NCBI RefSeq assembly: GCF_013868055.1
Contig: NZ_JACEOL010000042.1
Coordinates: 1-58,302, forward strand
Source of the DNA: Thermoactinomyces mirandus
GTDB taxonomy: Bacteria; Bacillota; Bacilli; Thermoactinomycetales; Thermoactinomycetaceae
DNA: 58,302 nt
Reading direction: 5' to 3'
The notes beneath the pieces are model-generated. The model did no database searches. It was given only the letters and a program-made list of their open reading frames with translations, and was not told where the DNA came from. Made by a program: the position numbers and the translations under genes. Of this stretch, positions 44,459 through 53,698 are shown one piece after another; within the stretch, counting starts at the first letter, position 1; every line of letters begins with the position of its first letter.

Positions 44459-45300
44459 GTGTTGTCTACATGCCGGATACCCCTTATGAGAAACAGGCCT
44501 TGTCGCATATTGACCTGAGAATTGAGAGCGGATGTTTTGCGGCGATTGCCGGAGCAACCGGATCGGGCAAGTCTACACTCATCCAGTGTATGGCCGGCTT
44601 AATCCGCCCCGCATCGGGACAGGTCCAGGTTGGTGATAAAATCTTCCATGCCGGTAGCAAATCTGGTGCTGCGCTGAGAAAACACGTGGGAATCGTTTTT
44701 CAATATCCGGAACATCAATTGTTTGAAGAAACGATTGCCAAGGATATTGCTTTTGGATTGAAAAACAGAGGAATCACCGAGCCGAAACTCGACCGTGAGG
44801 TTCATCGGATGATGGATCTGGTTGGTTTGCCGGGAGAATTGTCTGACCGCTCGCCTTTCCACTTGAGTGGCGGGCAGATGAGGCGGGTGGCGATTGCCGG
44901 TATCTTGGCCCTGAAACCGGATGTTCTGATCATGGATGAGCCAACAGCGGGATTGGATCGGCAAGGAAAACAGGAGTTGTTCCGTTTGTTAAAAGATCTG
45001 CACGAAAAGCAGGGCTTGACTGTCATCCTGGTAACGCATGATATGAATGATGTTGCCAAATATGCGGATCAGGTTTTCGTGCTCAGTGGCGGGAAACTGG
45101 CTCTCTCCGGTACACCAGCTGAAGTATTTGAACAATATCAGATCTGGCAGGAGTTATCATTGGAGCTGCCGCAGGTTTCCCAACTGGTTGCAAAAATAAA
45201 CGAACAATTGGATGTCCCGCTTCCTTACTCCATATTTACTCTGGAAGAACTGGAACAGAGCCTTGCAAAAAGGTTTGTCCAAAGGGAGGCGCCAACATGA
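44434..45300 (+). CDS. ecfA2: ECF transporter ATPase A2
   Basis: 288 aa. Walker A GATGSGKSTLIQCM, VFQYPEHQLFEET, signature LSGGQMRRVAIAG, Walker B VLIMDEPTAGLD, VTHDM. Order A1-A2-T and the position after rplQ are conserved in Firmicutes. Overlaps ecfT by four bases. Confidence 0.94.
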   Translation: MEIVVKDLSVVYMPDTPYEKQALSHIDLRIESGCFAAIAGATGSGKSTLIQCMAGLIRPASGQVQVGDKIFHAGSKSGAALRKHVGIVFQYPEHQLFEETIAKDIAFGLKNRGITEPKLDREVHRMMDLVGLPGELSDRSPFHLSGGQMRRVAIAGILALKPDVLIMDEPTAGLDRQGKQELFRLLKDLHEKQGLTVILVTHDMNDVAKYADQVFVLSGGKLALSGTPAEVFEQYQIWQELSLELPQVSQLVAKINEQLDVPLPYSIFTLEELEQSLAKRFVQREAPT

Positions 45301-46091
45301 ACGGGTTTATCGTCGGGATGTATTTGCCAGGAGATTCTTTTGTCCATCAATTGGATCCCCGGGCCAAACTGGGATTTGCCTTCATCTTCATGTTCATGGT
45401 TTTTTTCGCCGATCGTCTTTTGGCTTGCGCGATTTTTCTTGCTTTTGTCCTCGTTGCCATCCATATTGCCAAAGTTCCATACCGCCTGTTTTTTACAGCA
45501 CTCAAACCAATTATTTTTATCATCCTTTTATCCTCATTGCTGCACTTGTGGATGACCAAAGGCGGAGAAATGATTCTGGCTTTTCCCGGCATAACCATTT
45601 ACGAGGAAGGAATCCGGCAAGCAGGCATCATTTCAATTCGGCTTCTGTTGCTGGTGGCGATTGCTTCATTGCTGACATTTACGACATCTCCTGTTGATCT
45701 GACAGACGGAATGGAGAGCCTTTTGTCCCCGTTAAGAAAAATCGGGGTTCCTGCACATGAACTGGCCTTGATGATGTCGATTGCACTCAGGTTTATTCCT
45801 ACCTTGTGGGAAGAAACGGAAAAGATTCGCAAAGCCCAGATGGCACGCGGGATCGATTTTGAAGAGGGGCATATTCTAAAACGGTTGAAAAAACATCTTC
45901 CGATTCTTATTCCTTTGTTCATCTCTGCTTTCCGCCGGGCTGAAGACCTGGCATTGGCGATGGAAGCCAGGTGCTATCGCGGTTCGGAAGGAAGGACCAA
46001 GTGGCGTCAGCTTCATTACACCCGCAGGGATCTTTGGCTGTTACTGATCCTGATCCTGCTGGGAATGGTTCTGTTGATTTTCCGCCACTAG
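45297..46091 (+). CDS. ecfT: ECF transporter transmembrane subunit T
   Basis: 264 aa with five or so membrane helices. The two coupling motifs are AQMARGIDF and AMEARCYRG, which contact the ATPases. Starts MNGFIVGMYLPGDSFVHQLD; DPRAKL is a family hallmark. truA follows after 15 bp. Confidence 0.94.
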   Translation: MNGFIVGMYLPGDSFVHQLDPRAKLGFAFIFMFMVFFADRLLACAIFLAFVLVAIHIAKVPYRLFFTALKPIIFIILLSSLLHLWMTKGGEMILAFPGITIYEEGIRQAGIISIRLLLLVAIASLLTFTTSPVDLTDGMESLLSPLRKIGVPAHELALMMSIALRFIPTLWEETEKIRKAQMARGIDFEEGHILKRLKKHLPILIPLFISAFRRAEDLALAMEARCYRGSEGRTKWRQLHYTRRDLWLLLILILLGMVLLIFRH

Positions 46092-46106
46092 GAGGTGCAA
46101 GTCAGA

Positions 46107-46874
46107 TTGAAAAAGATCAAACTGACCGTTGCCTATGACGGAACGGATTTTTCCGGTTTTCAGAAGCAGCCGGGGCGCCGGACGGTTCAGGGGACGCTGG
46201 AAGAAGTGTTGGGGAGAATCACTGGCGAATCTGTTCAGATCTATGGTTCTGGCCGGACAGATGCCGGTGTGCATGCCTTGGGTCAGGTTTGTCATTTTAC
46301 AACGTCTGGTTTGATTCCCGTGGAAAAATACCCCTATATTTTACGGAGAACCTTGCCTCGTGATTTGCTGGTCTATGCAGCCGAAGAAGTTCCCCACGAT
46401 TTTCATGCCCAAAAAAGTGCCATGTGGAAGACTTACAGGTATCAACTGGATCTGCAGCCGCTCCCGGGAATTTTTGAACGCCGCTACCGCACACATGTAC
46501 CGGTATCGCTTGATATCGGAGCTATGCAGGAAGCAGCAAACCATCTGACCGGCACGCATGATTTTACCTCGTTCTGTTCCGCCAAAACTGAAGTGATTGA
46601 CCGGGTGCGCACCATCTTCCGCTGCCAGGTCTGTCAGGAAGCGGGAGGCCTGGTCATTGAAGTGACCGGAAACGGATTTCTTTACAACATGGTGCGAATA
46701 ATTGCGGGAACTTTGGTGGAAGTAGGGAAAAAACGGGTGAAACCGGAAGAGATTCCTTTCATTATCCAAGCAAAAGACCGGCAAAAGGCTGGGCCTACCT
46801 TTCCGCCGGAAGGGCTTGTTCTGGTTCAGGTCGGATATCATCCCTGGACAGATAATTATGCCCGGGAATCTTGA
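46107..46874 (+). CDS. truA: tRNA pseudouridine(38-40) synthase
   Basis: 255 aa from TTG 46107 (KKIKLTVAYDGTDFSGFQKQ) after AGGAGGTG; the in-frame GTG at 46095 is inside that SD. Catalytic Asp in GSGRTDAGVHALGQV; NGFLYNMVRIIAGTLVEVG is conserved. Modifies the anticodon arm of many tRNAs. Confidence 0.94.
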   Translation: MKKIKLTVAYDGTDFSGFQKQPGRRTVQGTLEEVLGRITGESVQIYGSGRTDAGVHALGQVCHFTTSGLIPVEKYPYILRRTLPRDLLVYAAEEVPHDFHAQKSAMWKTYRYQLDLQPLPGIFERRYRTHVPVSLDIGAMQEAANHLTGTHDFTSFCSAKTEVIDRVRTIFRCQVCQEAGGLVIEVTGNGFLYNMVRIIAGTLVEVGKKRVKPEEIPFIIQAKDRQKAGPTFPPEGLVLVQVGYHPWTDNYARES

Positions 46875-46899
46875 CATTGTATGCTATTTGCGATATGAT
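46871..46899 (+). promoter_or_regulatory. sigma-A promoter of rplM-rpsI
   Basis: TTGACA at 46871-46876, a 17-bp spacer, TATGAT at 46894-46899. The -35 overlaps the truA stop. Confidence 0.8.
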
Positions 46900-46904
46900 A
46901 ACGC

Positions 46905-47007
46905 TTGGTATTTTCCACTCCATGCCCCGGTGGAGTAATGTTCGGCGCAAAAATTTGTCACTTGAAAAATGCTTCTAACCGAAGACAGGAACGGATCTCC
47001 GTTTTTT
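46905..47007 (+). ncRNA. ribosomal protein L13 leader with terminator-like hairpin
   Basis: Between promoter and rplM are an ACTCCA/TGGAGT hairpin (about 46918-46937) and AACGG/CCGTT with loop ATCT (46990-47003) followed by six T, just before the SD AGAGGAGGG. The position fits the L13 leader known upstream of rplM in low-GC Gram-positives. The internal fold was not computed. Confidence 0.6.
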
Positions 47008-47025
47008 GATAGAGGAGGGATTACG

Positions 47026-47463
47026 ATGCGTACCACATATATGGCAAAGCCCAATGAAGTGGAACGGAAATGGTATGTGGTTGATGCCAAAGGCAAAAGA
47101 CTGGGCCGTCTGGCATCGGAAATAGCGATATTGCTTCGCGGAAAACATAAGCCTGAGTTTACCCCACATGTGGATACAGGCGACTTCGTGATTGTAATCA
47201 ATGCAAATCAAGTCGAATTGACCGGCAAAAAATGGGCCAAGAAAATGTATTATCGCCATTCCCAATATCCGGGCGGATTGAAGGCGACCCCGGCACATGA
47301 AATGCGTGACAAGCATCCGGAACGGTTGATCCAGTTCGCAGTGAAAGGCATGCTTCCAAAGGGGAGACTTGGTCGTCAACAGTTGAAAAAATTAAAAGTA
47401 TATGCGGGTTCCGAGCATCCTCATCAGGCACAACAGCCAGTTGAGTGGGAACTGCGCGGATAA
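47026..47463 (+). CDS. rplM: 50S ribosomal protein L13
   Basis: 145 aa, the B. subtilis length, from ATG 47026 ([20 protein letters not shown]) after [21 protein letters not shown] and [20 protein letters not shown] are diagnostic. Co-transcribed with rpsI. Confidence 0.96.
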   Translation: MRTTYMAKPNEVERKWYVVDAKGKRLGRLASEIAILLRGKHKPEFTPHVDTGDFVIVINANQVELTGKKWAKKMYYRHSQYPGGLKATPAHEMRDKHPERLIQFAVKGMLPKGRLGRQQLKKLKVYAGSEHPHQAQQPVEWELRG

Positions 47464-47481
47464 TAAAAGGAGGTAACCGAT

Positions 47482-47874
47482 TTGGCACAAGTTCAATTTT
47501 ATGGAACCGGTCGCCGTAAGGAATCGGTCGCTCGGGTTCGCCTCGTTGCCGGAGATGGACGGATTGTAATCAACGGTCGCAGCATAGATGAATATTTTGG
47601 GCTGGAAACTCTTAAAGCCATTGTACGTCAACCTTTGGTATTGACGAATACGTTGGATCGTTATGATGTTCTCGTCAATGTAGCCGGAGGCGGCTTTACA
47701 GGGCAAGCAGGAGCCATTCGCCACGGGATTTCCCGCGCACTGCTGAAAATTGATCCGGAGCTTCGTCCAGCTTTGAAAAAAGCCGGCTTCCTGACACGTG
47801 ACCCACGGATGAAAGAACGTAAAAAATATGGACTCAAAGGCGCACGCCGTGCACCGCAATTCTCAAAACGTTAA
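47482..47874 (+). CDS. rpsI: 30S ribosomal protein S9
   Basis: 130 aa from TTG 47482 after [26 protein letters not shown] at the start and the C-terminal [17 protein letters not shown] whose tail reaches the P-site tRNA. Confidence 0.96.
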   Translation: MAQVQFYGTGRRKESVARVRLVAGDGRIVINGRSIDEYFGLETLKAIVRQPLVLTNTLDRYDVLVNVAGGGFTGQAGAIRHGISRALLKIDPELRPALKKAGFLTRDPRMKERKKYGLKGARRAPQFSKR

Positions 47875-47890
47875 CATATATATGTATTTC

Positions 47891-47927
47891 AAAGACTCCC
47901 GGGCAAAAAGCCTTGGAGTCTTTCTTA
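47891..47927 (+). terminator. terminator of rplM-rpsI
   Basis: Stem AAAGACTCC (47891-47899) with GGAGTCTTT (47915-47923), a GGC/GCC pair inside the loop, then CTTAT. No gene lies between this and the IS remnant; two copies of AAAAAAGCTTG (47933, 47968) occur there. Confidence 0.85.
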
Positions 47928-48029
47928 TGATTAAAAAAGCTTGTGAATATTACGTTTAGCATATCCAAAAAAAGCTTGCTACATTGATTAAAAAACACAA
48001 ATTCACAGAATTGCTATCATGTTTCCCTT

Positions 48030-48935
48030 TATTCGAAACAGGAGACGGTACAAATAAGGTTCAGGAGCGGTTAGGACTCTCTCAATTATAACGTCCTCCC
48101 AAACAGCTTCCTGCGGTTCAACGGTATGAAATCCAAACCGGAACAAGCGGAGGATCTGTGTGAATACATAAACCCGGAAGGATCTAATCCACAAGGTGCC
48201 AGTGTTTGTCATGGTTCTCGGCTAATCCCGGGCGATCTATGTGGTCCAAGCGCTGTGACATCCATAGTTTTCTCCCTGCCTGGTTCATGTGGTTGCGTAT
48301 TTTGGCTGGATTCCTGATATTATCCTGACGGAGCAATGTAAACAGTGGTCTTGGGCATGGGGACGACCGAAATTCGCAGTGCATGACTATTTACCGATTT
48401 CGCGGCGATCCCGCGGGTATAAAGCGTTCGGCGTCCGCAAACCGAGGCAAGGTGGAACGAAGCATCCGGTTTGTGAAGGAAAACTTCCTGACCTCTAACG
48501 CCGGAACCCGTATTTGCACAAAAAACACCGTGTAAGTCAAGACGGATTTGTCAGTTATAACGGAGTACGATACGGGGTCCCCTGGCACTACAGTGGTCGT
48601 GAGGCGACGGTATGTGAGCAGAACGGCCATGTGGAAATCTGGATCGTTCCGAAACTTATTGTCCGTCTACTTCATAAGCCTGAACCTCATTGGGGAAGCT
48701 GTGAAGATAACGGTTGGACAAGCGGCTAAGGGTTTGTGTACGGCCTCGGATTCTCATGATCGATGAGGTGTGCTATTTTCCCCTGGACAGCTTGGCAGCC
48801 AACTTGTTCTTCCAAGTAGTTAGGGGTATGAATGCGGAAGCATTCTGCTCCTATGAGTGCTTTGTGGACTGGGGTGAGCTCCTTCTTGGTGATTCCATAT
48901 CGAACAGGTAGACAGAGTAGAACGACTTATTCGAC
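48030..48935 (+). mobile_element. degraded IS21-family element (istA and istB remnants)
   Basis: Pieces of IstA are read across frames: AVQRYEIQTG, then PVFVMVLG, stop, SRAIYVV, then VVAYFGWIPDIILTEQ, then VERSIRFVKENFLTS, then VSQDGFVSYNGVRYGVPWHY and SGREATV. These match the catalytic core and C-terminus of IS21 transposases. Directly after comes the IstB part RPRILMIDEVCYFPLDSLAA, NLFFQVV, then FVDWGELLLGDS. The istB N-terminal half, including Walker A, is missing. Many stops and shifts; clearly inactive. Terminal repeats and target duplication were not found. Confidence 0.88.
48714..48911 (+). pseudogene. istB remnant (IS21 helper ATPase)
   Basis: Walker B region RPRILMIDEVCYFPLDSLAA and FFQVV, then a damaged stretch and FVDWGELLLGDSISNR. 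This covers the middle-to-late part of IstB; the N-terminal P-loop and the C-terminus are lost. Confidence 0.8.
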
Positions 48936-49330
48936 AGGTAAACAAACAGTCGAACTATAGAGAGAGGTATGGGAAAAGCCTGTAGAATGTTTGCTTCGGG
49001 AATATATTCATTAATCTCCATTCCTGGAAAGGTAAGTCCTGTACCTGACTTTCTATATCTGTTCCAAGTGATTGTAAGACAATACCTTGTTTAACCATCA
49101 AGATTGTTAAAATATAAAGTAAAGAAACTCCAACCCAACTTAATCCTCCTGACTAGACATAATGATTCTGTCCTGAAAAAAGTTTCTTAATCAAATGGTT
49201 TCAAGGCATTGTTCAGCGAACGGGGATCGATAGCTGATATACGGATGCTGAAGCATCCTTTTTGTCCTGCTAACGAGCATGATGGGTTACCGCCTTATCG
49301 TTTTTTATACTCGTGCCAAGGGGGTAAGAA
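48936..49330. other. gap without a recognisable gene
   Basis: AT-rich sequence after the IS remnant. On the minus strand a short open stretch (about 49010-49140) encodes a hydrophobic segment, SWVGVSLLYILTILMVKQG, but no start, SD or family is recognisable. An imperfect repeat (TCGAACAGGTAGACA near 48900, TTCGACAGGTAAACA near 48930) may be a leftover of the IS end. Confidence 0.4.
49243..49263 (+). terminator. small intrinsic terminator-like hairpin
   Basis: GGATGC (49243-49248) with GCATCC (49253-49258), loop TGAA, then five T. It lies in the gene-poor patch; which gene it once served is unclear. Confidence 0.7.
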
Positions 49331-49564
49331 ATGATCTCGTTCAATCGTTTTATAATTGGATTTATTGTAAGTTTTGTTTTGCTTACCTGGTGGACGTTCC
49401 ATTGGATTCCGTATGATTATCCCTCTTACCCATTTTGGATAGTATGGTACATGCAGGCCAGAGACCAACTGTTCAGGGTAAACCAATACGGGTATCTAAT
49501 TGTTCCAATTTCGTTGTTGATCGGTTTCCTTTTGGGGTACAGGAAGAACAGGAAAAATACCTAA
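49331..49564 (+). CDS. small two-helix membrane protein, unknown function
   Basis: 77 aa with SD AAGGGGGTAAG at good spacing. Two hydrophobic helices: IIGFIVSFVLLTWWTFHW (about residues 8-25) and LIVPISLLIGFLLGY (about 56-70), joined by an aromatic loop with PYDYPSYPFWIVWYMQARD, and a basic C-terminus (RKNRKNT). I do not recognise a family. It lies between an IS remnant and a broken transporter gene, so it may be a late arrival or a survivor. Probably expressed; role unknown. Confidence 0.55.
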   Translation: MISFNRFIIGFIVSFVLLTWWTFHWIPYDYPSYPFWIVWYMQARDQLFRVNQYGYLIVPISLLIGFLLGYRKNRKNT

Positions 49565-49632
49565 TCTTGATGTTTGTTGAACCACGACCAAGGTGTCTGT
49601 TACGTGTGGATAGATGTTCATTGTCATTTGAG

Positions 49633-49658
49633 AGAGACCTGACCAAGAGACCTGACCA
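49633..49658 (+). repeat. 13-bp direct tandem repeat
   Basis: AGAGACCTGACCA occurs twice head to tail (49633-49645, 49646-49658), about 80 bp before the surviving part of the broken transporter gene. A simple duplication; could mark an old breakpoint. Confidence 0.85.
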
Positions 49659-49738
49659 CTCTTGAACCTTTTTTATGCCGACTCTTGCTTCGAATAATGG
49701 GAAACATGTGTATGACGTAACCCGATAGTAATTCTGTT

Positions 49739-50666
49739 TCACTTCTTGTTTTTGGCGCTTCCACCATTTTGTGTGCATATAGCCCATCGATCTTGGCCCT
49801 GGTCATTCTGCGTTTTATTCAGGGTTTTTCCGGTGCTGGTGTCGTCCTGTCTCGTGCTATTGTCCGGGACCTTTATTCAGGTTTTGAGGTAACGAAATTC
49901 ATGGCCATATTAACACTGATTAATGGGATCATTACGATCATGGCGCCAGTTGCAGGCGGGCAACTGTTGAAAATAACAGATTGGAGAGGGATCTTCTTTA
50001 TTTTGGGGATTCTTGGCGTTATCATATGTACAAGTGTGATGTTTGGCATAAAGGAATCATTCCAAGCAGACAAGCGTACAGAAAGCGGACTGAAGAATAC
50101 AGTCTCAAATTTCGGGAATCTGTTCAAAGACAAATCTTTATGGGATATACCCTGACTTCCGGGCTAATCTTTGGGGGATTTTTTGCATATATGTCCGCTT
50201 CTCCCTTTGTGCTTCAGGATCTTTACGGATTATCTGCCCAGGAATACAGTTATTCCTTTGCCGTCAATGCAACCGGTGTTATTATCGCACCGCTGTTTGC
50301 GGAAAGATTGGCAAAAAAACTTGGTGAAATCAAAATTTTCCTGCATGTGTTATTATTGGCAAGTGTCATTTTGTTGTGTTCGATTCTGTTTAAAGCTGAT
50401 CTCGCTTTTATTTTACTCGCTTTCTTTTTGATCTTTGCCTGTATGGGAGTGATCAGCATGCTATGCAACTCTTTGGCGCTGCAAAGCCAGGGGCAACATG
50501 CGGGAAGTGCTTCAGTATTGTTGGGACTGGTGCCGTTTATTCTGGGGCTATGATAGCTCCGTTAGTTGGAATCGGCGGAGGTTATACCGCAGTGCTGATG
50601 GCTATTGTGATCGCAGTATGCGACACAGGTGCATTGGTTTGTTTCAGGAAATGGGTAAGGCAATAG
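49739..50666 (+). pseudogene. broken Bcr/CflA-type multidrug MFS transporter gene
   Basis: The frame opens inside the second or third membrane helix (SLLVFGASTILCAYSPSILA) and has the family motif RFIQGFSGAGVVLSRAIVRD, then WRGIFFILGILGV. A first shift near 50143 moves to GYTLTSGLIFGGFFAYMSAS, and a second near 50545 to GAMIAPLVGIGGGY. The N-terminal about 70 residues are gone. Intact members are about 400 aa, 12-helix drug/H+ antiporters; this one cannot make a full protein. Confidence 0.85.
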
Positions 50667-50775
50667 ATGCAAAAGAGTTCCCGCTCTCTTTGCCTTTGGA
50701 GAAGAAGAAAGAATGATATTAAAGGGAAAGTATTGATAAACAAGGAAAAAATATGTTTTATTTCAGGAGGGGAAC

Positions 50776-51681
50776 ATGAAACCGCCGGTTGGGATCCTGC
50801 TGGCTATTTCGATCATTGCCGTCTCCTTTGCGGCAATCTTCGTGAAATGGTCTGATGCGCCAGCTACAGTATCCAGCATGTATCGGATGTATTTCGCCAG
50901 TGTTTTGTTATTGCCGGTTGTCTGGGCGAAAAAAGGGAAATTCAGGGAGCTGTGCAAAGAAGAATGGCTTTATCTGTCTCTGGCGGGCATATTTTTGGCC
51001 CTGCATTTTGCGTTGTGGTTTGGTTCTTTAAAACTGACCACTGTAGCCAGTTCAACCATCATTCTTTCCTTTCAGCCCATCATTGCCCTGGTGGGAGGCT
51101 ACTTCTTTTACAAGGAAAGAACGAGTATTTCTGTCTTAATGACTATTGGTATTTCGATTACAGGGGCCATAATGATTGGGTGGGGAGATTTCGGGCCAGG
51201 CAACCTATCGGCTTTTATTGGTGACATATTGTCTTTTTTTAGCGTGATTGCCGTTGTCTGTTATTTGTTAATCGGTCAAAACAAGGTGAAGAAAATATCC
51301 CATTGGATCTACAGTTTTTGTGTGTTCTTTTTTGCCGGTCTCACACTAAATGTATACAACCTTGCCGCAGGGGTTTCAATTGTCGGATATGACCCGCGGG
51401 AATGGGCCATTTTTCTGTTATTGGCCATCTTCCCTACCATTGCCCACGTCATATTTAATCTGTTATTAAATTATGTAAACACCACAACGATTTCAATGAG
51501 CATTTTGGGAGAACCGGTAGGAGCGACCATCTTGTCTGTCATCCTGTTAGGTGAACAGGTTACCGGTTTGCAGATGGCCGGCGGGTTCTTTGTTTTGCTT
51601 GGCGTATTTTTGTTTTTAATCCAAAGAAAGAAAATGAAGCAATTGCAAAACAGTACAAACCATTATCCCATTGAATCATGA
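50776..51681 (+). CDS. DMT-superfamily (EamA) transporter
   Basis: 301 aa, SD AGGAGGGG. Ten hydrophobic segments in two EamA repeats: the first ends with the typical LALHFALWFGSLKLTTVASS and ILSFQPIIALVGGYFFYKER, the second with ISMSILGEPVGATILSVILL and GEQVTGLQMAGGFFVLLGVF. Inner-membrane metabolite or drug exporter; substrate unknown. It is the only intact gene in the stretch 49565-52311 and has its own hairpin terminator. Confidence 0.88.
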   Translation: MKPPVGILLAISIIAVSFAAIFVKWSDAPATVSSMYRMYFASVLLLPVVWAKKGKFRELCKEEWLYLSLAGIFLALHFALWFGSLKLTTVASSTIILSFQPIIALVGGYFFYKERTSISVLMTIGISITGAIMIGWGDFGPGNLSAFIGDILSFFSVIAVVCYLLIGQNKVKKISHWIYSFCVFFFAGLTLNVYNLAAGVSIVGYDPREWAIFLLLAIFPTIAHVIFNLLLNYVNTTTISMSILGEPVGATILSVILLGEQVTGLQMAGGFFVLLGVFLFLIQRKKMKQLQNSTNHYPIES

Positions 51682-51692
51682 CGAGAAAACAA

Positions 51693-51725
51693 AGAAACTG
51701 TCACGCATTTGTTGTGACAGTTTCT
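51693..51725. terminator. hairpin after the DMT transporter
   Basis: Perfect 12-bp arms AGAAACTGTCAC and GTGACAGTTTCT, loop GCATTTGTT. The T-rich tail is better on the minus strand, so it may act in both directions. Confidence 0.7.
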
Positions 51726-51763
51726 ATAAAGGGGAAGTATAGGTGAAATTTTGGTTAACTACG

Positions 51764-51850
51764 TTTTTAATAGCTTAATAATAACTTTCCCTTCTTTATT
51801 TTTTGATAAACCAACTGATTCATCGGGAGCAGGCAACGATTCCTGTCCAT
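51764..51850 (-). pseudogene. possible C-terminal scrap of a dehydrogenase-like gene
   Basis: The minus strand reads LPAPDESVGLSKNKEGKVII then KLLKT and a stop, resembling the end of medium-chain alcohol dehydrogenase/quinone reductase proteins (GKVVI-K-L). Upstream frames do not extend it convincingly. Weak. The remaining 51851-52311 holds a 9-bp inverted repeat (AATACCATC/GATGGTATT, 51920-51944) and no gene I can support. Confidence 0.25.
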
Positions 51851-52311
51851 GTTCAAGAAAAACAACCACTACCAATACCTGATGCTATTTGCCAGGAACA
51901 TACATTTTATCTGTTCTGAAATACCATCATCATACGATGGTATTCATTGTCGCTTTTTTGCATCATTCCATTTTTCCGTGGCAGGCAATCAACCAACTGT
52001 TTTTTTCTTTCGTTGATAAATCAGTGTGTATTTCTTCAATATGCTGTTTTATTTGTCCGAATTTTAAGATTCCATTATCATTTGCATTTGAGTCTGCGAA
52101 AACTACCTGATACGATTGTCAGGCTGAATATGACAACAATAATTTTTATATGTTTCGCGCCCCTTATCTTACCGATAACGTATGAAGAACCTGTGGGGAA
52201 ATTCCAATATCCTCGCCAGGAAGGGGATGACAGCAGTGCTCATCGGGTTTCTTCTGAAGTTTCTTTGTCAACACTGACTGGTAAGTAGATCGGACAAAGG
52301 AGCAAAATCCG

Positions 52312-52848
52312 GTGGCGCAAATCTTATATTGGGATGATTGGCAAATAAGAAGAAACGAACAGATCCGCATTAAAGCTTTGTATCTTTTCCCATGGTCCCA
52401 ACTGGAAAAAATCAAACAGGATTTTATCGACCCGTTTACAAACTACTGGTCAGCAACAAGAAAAATCATGTTGCTTGAGCTGGTATATCGTATTGTATAT
52501 GAGGCGTATGTAGCGGGGATGATTGAACGCAAGAAGGCAGGGAAAACAAGGTATCCGGTTATCTTCAAACCAGCCGGGCAGGCCGGCAGGAAGAATAAGG
52601 GTTCAACAGCCGGGATCCGTATTGAGTCTACTTCTTGTCCTTATTTTCAATTGATTTTGTCCAAAGCGGCTCCTCTTGACATTATGATTCGAAACCGGGA
52701 AAAGATTTGCCAGCAGTTAATCGATCAATTGGTCCAGGAATTTTCTGTATTTCGCTGGCTGGATGAATGGAATGTGGAATCGGTTATCATCCTGCTGCAG
52801 GAACTGAGCCGCACCTGGTTTCAAAAAGGCTGGGCCGAGTATAATTGA
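52312..52848 (+). CDS. ybaK: YbaK family protein (DUF2521)
   Basis: 178 aa from GTG 52312 (SD AAAGGAG). WDDWQIRRNEQIRIKALYL and TRKIMLLELVYRIVYEAYVA recall B. subtilis YbaK, which also lies before cwlD. Soluble, no signal peptide. Function unknown; its context suggests co-expression with cwlD during sporulation. Confidence 0.75.
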   Translation: MAQILYWDDWQIRRNEQIRIKALYLFPWSQLEKIKQDFIDPFTNYWSATRKIMLLELVYRIVYEAYVAGMIERKKAGKTRYPVIFKPAGQAGRKNKGSTAGIRIESTSCPYFQLILSKAAPLDIMIRNREKICQQLIDQLVQEFSVFRWLDEWNVESVIILLQELSRTWFQKGWAEYN

Positions 52849-52856
52849 AGGTTTGT

Positions 52857-52884
52857 ACATATCCTGAATTCTCATCCATATACA
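52857..52884 (+). promoter_or_regulatory. possible sigma-E promoter of cwlD
   Basis: ACATATC (52857-52863), a 13-bp spacer, CATATACA (52877-52884) resemble the mother-cell sigma-E pattern. The same spacing occurs before pdaB. Seen by eye only. Confidence 0.35.
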
Positions 52885-52920
52885 TGAAGATAAGAGGCTG
52901 AAGTAAGTGAGGCGAGATGG

Positions 52921-53652
52921 ATGGGAAAATGGATAAAAAGCCGTTGGGCGTGGATCAGTATCGGACTTATTATAATGATGGGCCTGGTCTTATTTTTATT
53001 TCCTCCCGACCATATTGTACAAACCTGGGGCATGCCTCTGAGTGGCAAAGTAATCGTTCTGGACCCGGGTCATGGAGGACCTGATGGTGGGGCAGTCAGT
53101 CAGTCCGGGATACAGGAAAAAGATATTGCCTTGCAGATCGTCTTTTATCTGCGTGATTATTTGCAAGAGGCAGGAGCGTTGGTTTATCTGACAAGGGAAA
53201 AGGATCAGGATTTGGCTTCCCCCGGGAAGGAAAGGCTTCGCTCAAGAAAAGCAGAGGATTTGATGCGGAGGATCCATTTTGTTAAGGAAAAAAAGGCAGA
53301 TGCACTGATCAGCATTCATTTGAATGCGATTCCTTCCCCTTTGTGGTCTGGGGCACAAACATTTTATTTTCCGGCAAAAGAAGAAAATAAGCGTCTTGCT
53401 GCATTTATCCAGTCGGAACTGGTACGTAACCTGGAAAATACAAAACGGTTTGCCAAACAAAAAGGGGATGTTTATATTCTCAGGACATCACCGGTACCGA
53501 CAGCACTGGTTGAGGTTGGATTCTTATCCCATCCCGGTGAAGCAGAACTTCTGGCCGATACAAGGTATCAGAAAAAAATTGCAGCATCGATTTTCCTGGG
53601 AATTATTCAGTATTATACCGGAAAGGAAGCTCCTCCTATGGTTGATGAATGA
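52921..53652 (+). CDS. cwlD: N-acetylmuramoyl-L-alanine amidase CwlD
   Basis: 243 aa. An N-terminal membrane anchor or signal (WAWISIGLIIMMGLVLFLF) and an Amidase_3 domain with zinc ligands: VLDPGHGGPDGGAV (His), QEKDIALQI (Glu), SIHLNA (His), and the catalytic Glu in ALVEVGFLSHPGE. With PdaA it forms muramic-delta-lactam in the spore cortex (family knowledge). SD GAGGCGAG. Confidence 0.93.
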   Translation: MGKWIKSRWAWISIGLIIMMGLVLFLFPPDHIVQTWGMPLSGKVIVLDPGHGGPDGGAVSQSGIQEKDIALQIVFYLRDYLQEAGALVYLTREKDQDLASPGKERLRSRKAEDLMRRIHFVKEKKADALISIHLNAIPSPLWSGAQTFYFPAKEENKRLAAFIQSELVRNLENTKRFAKQKGDVYILRTSPVPTALVEVGFLSHPGEAELLADTRYQKKIAASIFLGIIQYYTGKEAPPMVDE

Positions 53653-53698
53653 TGTGCTATAATGGAAAAGAATTCGCTTACGATCGAGGTGCTTAGGG

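Noticed and set aside
51889..52288. Small open frames in the gap before ybaK
   Set aside because: No SD, no family, and Cys/Phe-rich translation typical of AT-rich noncoding DNA.
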